A DNA stretch of 23,688 bases from Hypsibius dujardini (Eukaryota; Tardigrada; Eutardigrada; Parachela; Hypsibiidae), in NCBI GenBank assembly GCA_001579985.1, contig LRSR01003601.1, positions 1-23,688 of the forward strand, in the 5' to 3' direction. Both the position numbers and the translations under genes were made by a program. Shown in pieces: positions 18,725-23,688 of this stretch (positions are counted from its first letter, which is position 1; every line of letters begins with the position of its first letter). Under the pieces are notes generated by a model. It did no database searches. It was not told the DNA's origin and worked only from the letters and a program-made list of their open reading frames with translations.

Positions 18725-19090
18725 CTTTAGCAAATATTGTAATGCTGCTGAGAGTTTGACCAGAAACTAGGTGGTGACTCCGCATTGATTAGATGCCATT
18801 CAGACCGGACAGTCCGCAAGTCATCATTATGACATACAGGCGCTCTGAGTCGGAAAGCATAATACAACTGTAATTAATTTTACAGATTTTGAGAGGTATG
18901 GATTTTTAAATTTGGAATAATAAGGGTTTCAATGTGGCGGCCACACTAGTAAGGAATTTACAGTATTATCAACACAGTAATGAGAGCGCGTGGTTCACCA
19001 CAAACTTTTTCCATGTACTCATTGGCGTTTTTTTATTATACCACTCTTTTTCTACTGTTGTTGGAATCTCTTTACGTTAACTATACAGTA
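18725..19090. other. Intergenic region, nothing recognised
   Basis: No gene or repeat supported here, between the MITE-like piece and the minisatellite. Confidence 0.5.
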
Positions 19091-19552
19091 TTTTTTGTTT
19101 GTTCCATTATTCCTCTGCTAAAGCAAGAGGGTACCTGTGCGTGTGAGTCTTGACCATGTAGTCTGTAACGTTTATTCCATTACTTCACTGTTGTAACAGG
19201 AGGGTGGCTAAGCCTGTGAGCCTTAACCATTTATCTATGGAGATTATTTCATTATTCCATTGTTGTAGATAGAGTGTGTGGGTGGCCATGGGCCTTAACT
19301 ATGTGGCCTATGGAGATTATTTCATTATTCCACTGCTGTAGGGACAGTGTATGGGTGGTTATGGCCCTTAACCATATGGTTTATGGAGATTATTCCATTA
19401 TTCCACTGCTGTAGGAATAGCATGTGGGTGGTCATGGGCTTTAACCATGTAGCCTATGGAGTTTATTCCATTATTCCATTGCTGTAACAAGAGGCTGGCT
19501 GTATCTGTGGGCCCTTACTATGTAGTTTATGGACTTTATTCCATTGAGAGTA
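19091..19552. repeat. 73-bp minisatellite, about six copies
   Basis: The landmark CATTATTCC (or close variant) recurs at 19105, 19178, 19250, 19323, 19396, 19469 and 19542, a period of 72-73 bp. Units share ATTCCATTATTCCACTGCTGTAG, a G-rich middle, CCTTAACCATGT and TATGGAGATTAT. Central units are the most alike and outer ones have diverged, as expected from unequal exchange. It ends about 90 bp from the Gr2-like pseudogene. Confidence 0.85.
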
Positions 19553-19650
19553 AGAGTCTGTTTACTTACTCACGTCTTGTTTCACAGTTCTTGCATCCGA
19601 AATAACCACTGGAAATTTATATAAGCTTGTGCCAGAACTCACCAAATCTC

Positions 19651-20475
19651 CCAGGTCCAGGTTGGGATCCTTCAAAGCCATGTGCAGTTCTGGCACGCAC
19701 AATTCAGCTTGTCGGAGTAAATTGTCAAACAAAAATCATCCCTTCTCGTGATAAAACATTTATGGAAAAGCAAATTCTATATTAGCGCCAGTACGGCCGT
19801 CAATAAAATGTGTAAAAAGTAATGTAAAAAAGGGTATCAAAACAAGTATCAGTAAGCATGCAAAATGTTGTGCCGTTCGCGTCAACGCTAAGGCCTGTGA
19901 TTGGCACATTGGCCTGCAGGTAGAAACACGTAAATTGGCTGAGAAAGAGGAGGAAAAAACAGACCGCCGCGAGTAATCTCAGCGTCCGGTACGGGGCGGA
20001 GCAATGGCTCTGCCGTGAGTTTGGCGAGCGTATTATTCCAAATGCCTCATGAGTCAGAGCATGATTTTACATGCCTGCCGAATGTATACTCGCCGTCGTT
20101 CATTTTCGCTGTCGGCAACGTTATCGTTGTTAGGTCTATCAACAGGAAGTTTGATAGATAACAAGTTTATTAGACTGAAAGTATAGATATGTAGAGAATG
20201 AGAACTGGAAGAAAGGAAAGAAGATGTATAACTGCCTCTTGTAAATAGTAAGACATCTGATTATATAGTAAAGTGTTAACTATAGAATTGATAGTAAATA
20301 GCACGCACATCAGAATTACATACAAGTAATTAGCTGTGGCAGCAGAATAGGGTTAATAGGGTAGATAGAGTTACTAAGTAAGTAAGGATTGGGTATGATG
20401 ACTTGTTGGGCGTGGTCCAACATCGTAGTCGTCGTTCGGTATGTTAAGCGGTTGAAGAACCGCCTTGAACTGTAG
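19651..20475 (-). pseudogene. Decayed Gr2 paralogue, split by deletion and solo LTR
   Basis: Copy B of Gr2. On the minus strand, 19718-19651 keeps the first half of exon 2 (CVPELHMALKDPNLDL), with the acceptor altered to ACAAG. It then loses the pre-TM7 loop, and no exon 3 follows. Positions 19719-19905 match the start of Gr2 intron 1. The sequence then jumps directly to the exon 1 N-terminal region (19908-20127, matching Gr2 10966-11190), so about 1.5 kb covering TM2-TM6 is gone. A one-base deletion near 20042 shifts the remaining frame. A solo LTR (20128-20422) interrupts the N-terminus, and the start codon ATG of Gr2 is changed at the homologous place near 20461. It cannot encode a receptor. 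Confidence 0.85.
20128..20422 (-). mobile_element. Solo LTR, copy 2, inserted in the Gr2-like pseudogene
   Basis: A 295-bp reverse-oriented relative of 16101-16416. Read on minus it begins TGTTGGACCACGCCC and ends GATAGACCTAACA. It is flanked by a perfect 4-bp direct repeat, TCGT, at 20124-20127 and 20423-20426. Removing it plus one TCGT restores alignment with the Gr2 N-terminal coding region, which proves it is an insertion. AATAAA lies in the same place as in copy 1. Confidence 0.8.
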
Positions 20476-22094
20476 ATCGGGCTGATTAGTCGCACAACAA
20501 AGCAATTCAAACGGGGCCACAAAGCGGCGAATTGGGTCTATCAAATGTTTATCCTTTGCCGTTTCTTTGAGGTCCCATCAAAAAGCACTAATAATTTCAT
20601 TAGAGTCGACATCATCCAATGAAATCAACACCGGATACTGTTTCATCCCAAATTCAATTTGCATCAATTAGCATCAACTAAATGAGTCTTGAATATTAGG
20701 GGGCGGAGCCTGCTGTCGAAAATATGTCACTCAGGTGAATCGATTCCGAATTGAATCATTTCCAGATAGGTTTATCGAAATGCACAGATAGAGTCCCACA
20801 ATACTGAAACTGCTAAGTAGCACGAAATAGAAACAACCAAACTGGAGGCGTGAAGAGAAACATATTGGTATAAAGTTACGAACCAGTACGAGGCAAAACT
20901 TTTAATTCGGCTTACGGGCCAAGTCGCTTTTAATTCGGCAAGCTTTTTTGCGTTCCATGCTATCTCAGTGCCAGTGACTTGGCACAGACTTTGAAACTTT
21001 GATAAAGTCAAAGAACATTTTGTCAACAAGAGGGAGTTGAGAGAGATGCAGGAATACCTTTGTAGAGTTTAGACGACCGTTTCAAACAAAACAAAGGATA
21101 TTTTTGCTGTAAAAGAGACGGGATTGAGGCGGTAGAGGCGCCACTCGCAGCCCAGACATACTGGCACCTCGTAGTGAAAAGTGCGTCAATGGCGCCCCTT
21201 GCGCCCCCCATATAGCCGAATTAAAAGCGATTTCGACGTTAGCCTAATTAAAAGTTTTACTTCGTACTGTTGCAGGTTTTGGTTGATGATAAACAATTAA
21301 GGGCTATCAAGAAGGTCAAACACGTTGACGACGACCATCACAACAGAAAGTGAATCCCAGTCGAGCGAGTCAGTCGCGAAGGTAGTGCGATATAGCCACT
21401 AAGCAGTCTGCCATATGGTACGAGTACTCTCGCAGAAAGCAACATCTAACTGGAGAACGTGTCCTTCAAGCATGGATTTGCTGACAACATTACTCGACCT
21501 TCACTGTATTACAATTTTATGAAACACACAAGGGGCACCTCAGTGTGGCATCGCGAATGATGTGGGATCCCGTGCGATGTTGTTAATATTTGCTGTGGTT
21601 CCGCATGAGCTGTGAGTTTTCCAGTATCCATGTGCGATGTTGCAGATTGTGCAGCCATGTGATTGTTTTCCTTCCTGGTGCTCGAGATGTATCAGCTTCA
21701 TCCGATCCGACCTCTCCGCCCCCTCCCTCATTGTCTGTCGACAAGATCGGCCTTTCGGACTGGACCATTTTTAAACGCATTCCTGAACGAATGTTGCCCG
21801 AAAAATCTAAACGCCCACTTTTATCTTCACCCTCGTGGTTATGGCCACACAGCCACACAAATCTTTGAGCGACACATGGTTCCCGAATATGCAGAGAAGA
21901 AAGGTTTTTCGGAGAATCCCGGTGCAGTAACGAGACCTATGTGTCTAAGACTTGAATGCTGAAATTCACTCACAGCAAGCGTACGAACAAAACGTAAAGA
22001 TTTGATTAACCCACAGGAGTAACCGTCGATTATCTTAACATATACACCACCCTCAACAAAGGAAGAACAATTTTGACGTTTCATTGAGCTGCTC
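20476..22094. other. Spacer between Gr2-like pseudogene and Gr4
   Basis: Duplicate of 11219-12969, containing the MITE at 20889-21264. No gene supported. Confidence 0.6.
20889..21264. mobile_element. 376-bp MITE with TA target duplication
   Basis: The ends are inverted repeats: CGAGGCAAAACTTTTAATTC on the left and, read inward from the right, CGAAGTAAAACTTTTAATTA. A second inverted pair lies just inside (CGCTTTTAATTCGGC and GCCGAATTAAAAGCG). TA flanks both sides (20887-20888, 21265-21266). Copy A of the duplication has the empty site CCAGTATTGTTG with a single TA at 11629-11630. No coding frame. TA duplication suggests mobilisation by a Tc1/mariner-type transposase (inference). Confidence 0.85.
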
Positions 22095-23688
22095 TCAAAC
22101 AACTGTCGCTGAAGTATTTCCAGAACTGGTCAAGTTGCAATGACAAGCCATCGGCAACTCTTGGCCGGTGTTTGCGCTGATCTGGACCACCACAACCAGG
22201 TAGGTGGACAATACGCCCAAGAGCTGCATATAAAACATACAAAATACTGAGAATAGTGCGAAAAAGGTCATCTGTTTGTACTGCATACATACTGAAAGTA
22301 CGAAGCTCCTATTCATGGAAACCAATCCCCAGCCCGTCAGCGTCACCGGCGCATCCCTTAGTCGATGTAGACTCCTGTGTATATGCTTTTCCAAGTCCAG
22401 GTGGATGTCAGGATCCTCCAAAATCATGTGTAGCTCCGGAATACACGATTCAGCCTGTCGGAAGAAAGAGGTTAAGCAAATGGCAAGCCTGCTGGGCGGG
22501 GGTGGGCAACTCCATTGGACCGCAAGCCGTAACACGTTCTAAATAGAAAATTTCTAATAAATTTTGATCTCCGCCCCAAGGAACAATGGCTTGAGGAAGC
22601 AGTGGCGGATTGAGGTCAGTTTGAAGGGGATGACAAGCCTACTGGGTGGGGAGTGGGGCAACTTTATTGGACCGCAAGCCTTAATATGCCTTAACACGTG
22701 AAAATCCTAATAAATTTTGATCACTCTCCCTCTCCCCCCCCCCGGACAATAACTCGGTCAATCCGCCAACTGAAAGCACTGGTCCTTTTCCACTATCAAC
22801 GCGATATTAGCTAGGCAGCTTTTCGTTACCGTGTTCAGCGGTTAAGAGAATTAACCGTACCGCAAGGTCTACCCAGCGATCAAATTTCAGTCACATTTTG
22901 TGCGGGCACCTTACCCTGTAGCTGAGGTAAGCCGTCACAATAACTCGTGAAAGTATCAACACTACACCACCGACGGCGCTGCTCATAAACATCCCATGAT
23001 CCAGGTCTGTTCGTGTGACATAATGACCCATCGTCGTCTCCAACCGATGCCCGCTTATAAAGTAACTGATCAACGACGTCACGACAATCAAATCGGACGC
23101 CATAAAGAGGAATAACGACGCGGAAAAAATGGCATCAAACTGATGCACCAGTTTGGACAGCTGGTAGTGCCGGTACAGAAGATCATTCATACCACTTGCA
23201 TATTCACCGGCGCTTTTGTTGATGCTCCAACCTTGTCGGAAAGTTTTCATACTTCTGGTGAGATAGGCAAACTGCATACCGAGGGTCAGACACGTGACGA
23301 TGAGCGTCATGAGGTGGGCGCTGCGAAAAGCAATGCTCGTCGTCTCGATCATCATCATACCGAATGAGACTACTCCCGCTGGGATGGTCCATCCGAGAAA
23401 CGACTCATTCAAACCTCGGACCCTCAGGACTTTCATCAGCAAACTCACCGGAAAGATCACGCAGTAGATGCATGCGAGGTATGCCATGGAGCAGGTGATG
23501 AACCGACGGAGTGGGCGAAACTCCAAGTCGGAGGACCACGTGCATGCACTAGCAATGCTGGAGAGAACTGACGGTAGTTTCCGACTCCGTCGCGACAGAA
23601 TGATCAGGCCCAGAGCGGTAGTTAGAGTAGTCTGGGAGCGTGAGAAGAAATGAAGTTTCAAAGCGGTTGCCGTTCCAACTGTCGCGAT
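22095..23688 (-). CDS. Gr4: gustatory receptor, 5' end beyond window
   Basis: Close paralogue of Gr3; 354 residues are visible. Minus-strand exons: 23688-22915 (258 codons, open at the window edge), 22454-22293 (54) and 22223-22095 (42 plus TGA), with the same donors (AGG|GTAAGG, TCA|GTATGT) and phases as Gr3. By my count about 32 of the 258 exon 1 residues differ from Gr3. The exon 2 protein is identical, with one base different in 162. Exon 3 has about 12 base changes and ends TGA instead of TAA. TM7 is LLGVLSTYLVVVVQ. Intron 2 is again 69 nt and stop-free in frame. Intron 1 (460 nt) contains a CAGTGGCGG MITE and a second copy of part of it. Missing from the window are the start codon and about 85 N-terminal residues, judging by Gr3. 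The visible frame is undamaged. Confidence 0.87.
22481..22730. repeat. Two direct copies of a ~100-bp unit in Gr4 intron 1
   Basis: The stretches at about 22481-22577 and 22628-22730 share AAGCCT(G/A)CTGGG, ATTGGACCGCAAGCC, TAACACGT and CTAATAAATTTTGATC. The second lies inside the CAGTGGCGG-bounded element at 22600-22772, so the first is probably a partial neighbouring copy of the same element. Confidence 0.7.
22600..22772. mobile_element. hAT-like MITE with CAGTGGCGGATTGA ends
   Basis: Begins CAGTGGCGGATTGA and ends TCAATCCGCCAACTG, its inverted complement with one extra A. It is 173 bp with no coding frame. Ends of the form CAGTGGCG are common in hAT elements (family knowledge), but I did not find an 8-bp target duplication. 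Related pieces lie in Gr3 intron 1 (13402-13475) and, inverted, at 7553-7570. Confidence 0.6.

Larger units (their letters stand above)
19651..23688. repeat. Segmental duplication, copy B (Gr2-like pseudogene-spacer-Gr4)
   Basis: Colinear with 9183-14324 in the same orientation. Relative to copy A it has lost most of Gr2 exon 1, gained a solo LTR (20128-20422) and a MITE (20889-21264), and lacks about 500 bp of spacer. The repeat continues past the window edge. Confidence 0.85.

Noticed and set aside
19091-19552. CRISPR array
   Set aside because: The repeat is a continuous 73-bp tandem unit without unique spacers, in eukaryotic DNA.
16101-20422. A full-length LTR retrotransposon between the two LTR copies
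   Set aside because: The LTRs are in opposite orientation, have different target duplications, and the DNA between has no gag or pol and contains ordinary spacer, a minisatellite and a Gr pseudogene.

Overview
This is eukaryotic nuclear DNA. Its genes are split by GT-AG introns, and the spacers are full of inverted-repeat transposons, two solo LTRs and minisatellites. The main content is a same-strand (minus) array of insect-type gustatory receptor (Gr) seven-helix chemoreceptor genes. Each ends in the family's TM7 signature, a T-Y-L-V-V-V-V-Q stretch. Gr arrays of this kind point to an arthropod or close relative; I cannot name the species from sequence alone.

Layout. 1-1585: intergenic, with short repeats and a hairpin. 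1586-4335: a PIF/Harbinger DNA transposon with 18-bp terminal inverted repeats. It carries an intact two-exon Myb/SANT-like gene on the plus strand and a frameshifted, internally deleted transposase on the minus strand. 4917-6721: Gr1, a divergent receptor with three exons and a degenerate first splice donor. 6722-8612: spacer. 8613-11218: Gr2, three exons; intron 1 holds a piggyBac-like element and intron 2 an AT-rich repeat. 11219-12969: spacer. 12970-14579: Gr3, three exons. 14850-15276: a 427-bp fold-back element. 15277-19640: gene-poor, with a solo LTR, degenerate tetranucleotide DNA, two related MITE-like pieces flanking a Gr remnant, and a 73-bp minisatellite. 19651-20475: a decayed Gr2 paralogue, broken by a large deletion and a second solo LTR. 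20476-22094: a duplicated spacer carrying a TA-flanked MITE. 22095 to the window end: Gr4, a close paralogue of Gr3, truncated by the window edge.

The block at about 9183-14324 (Gr2 + spacer + Gr3) is repeated as about 19651-23688 (Gr2-like pseudogene + spacer + Gr4). The array therefore grew by duplicating a two-gene unit, after which one member of the second copy died. All complete receptors share the same plan: exon 1 of 1,029-1,032 nt, exon 2 of 162 nt, a short exon 3, and both introns in phase 0. Exon 1 carries TM1-6, exon 2 the loop before TM7, and exon 3 TM7 plus a short tail. The predicted proteins are 439-445 residues, normal for Grs. I see no sign of an operon, CRISPR array or RNA gene.
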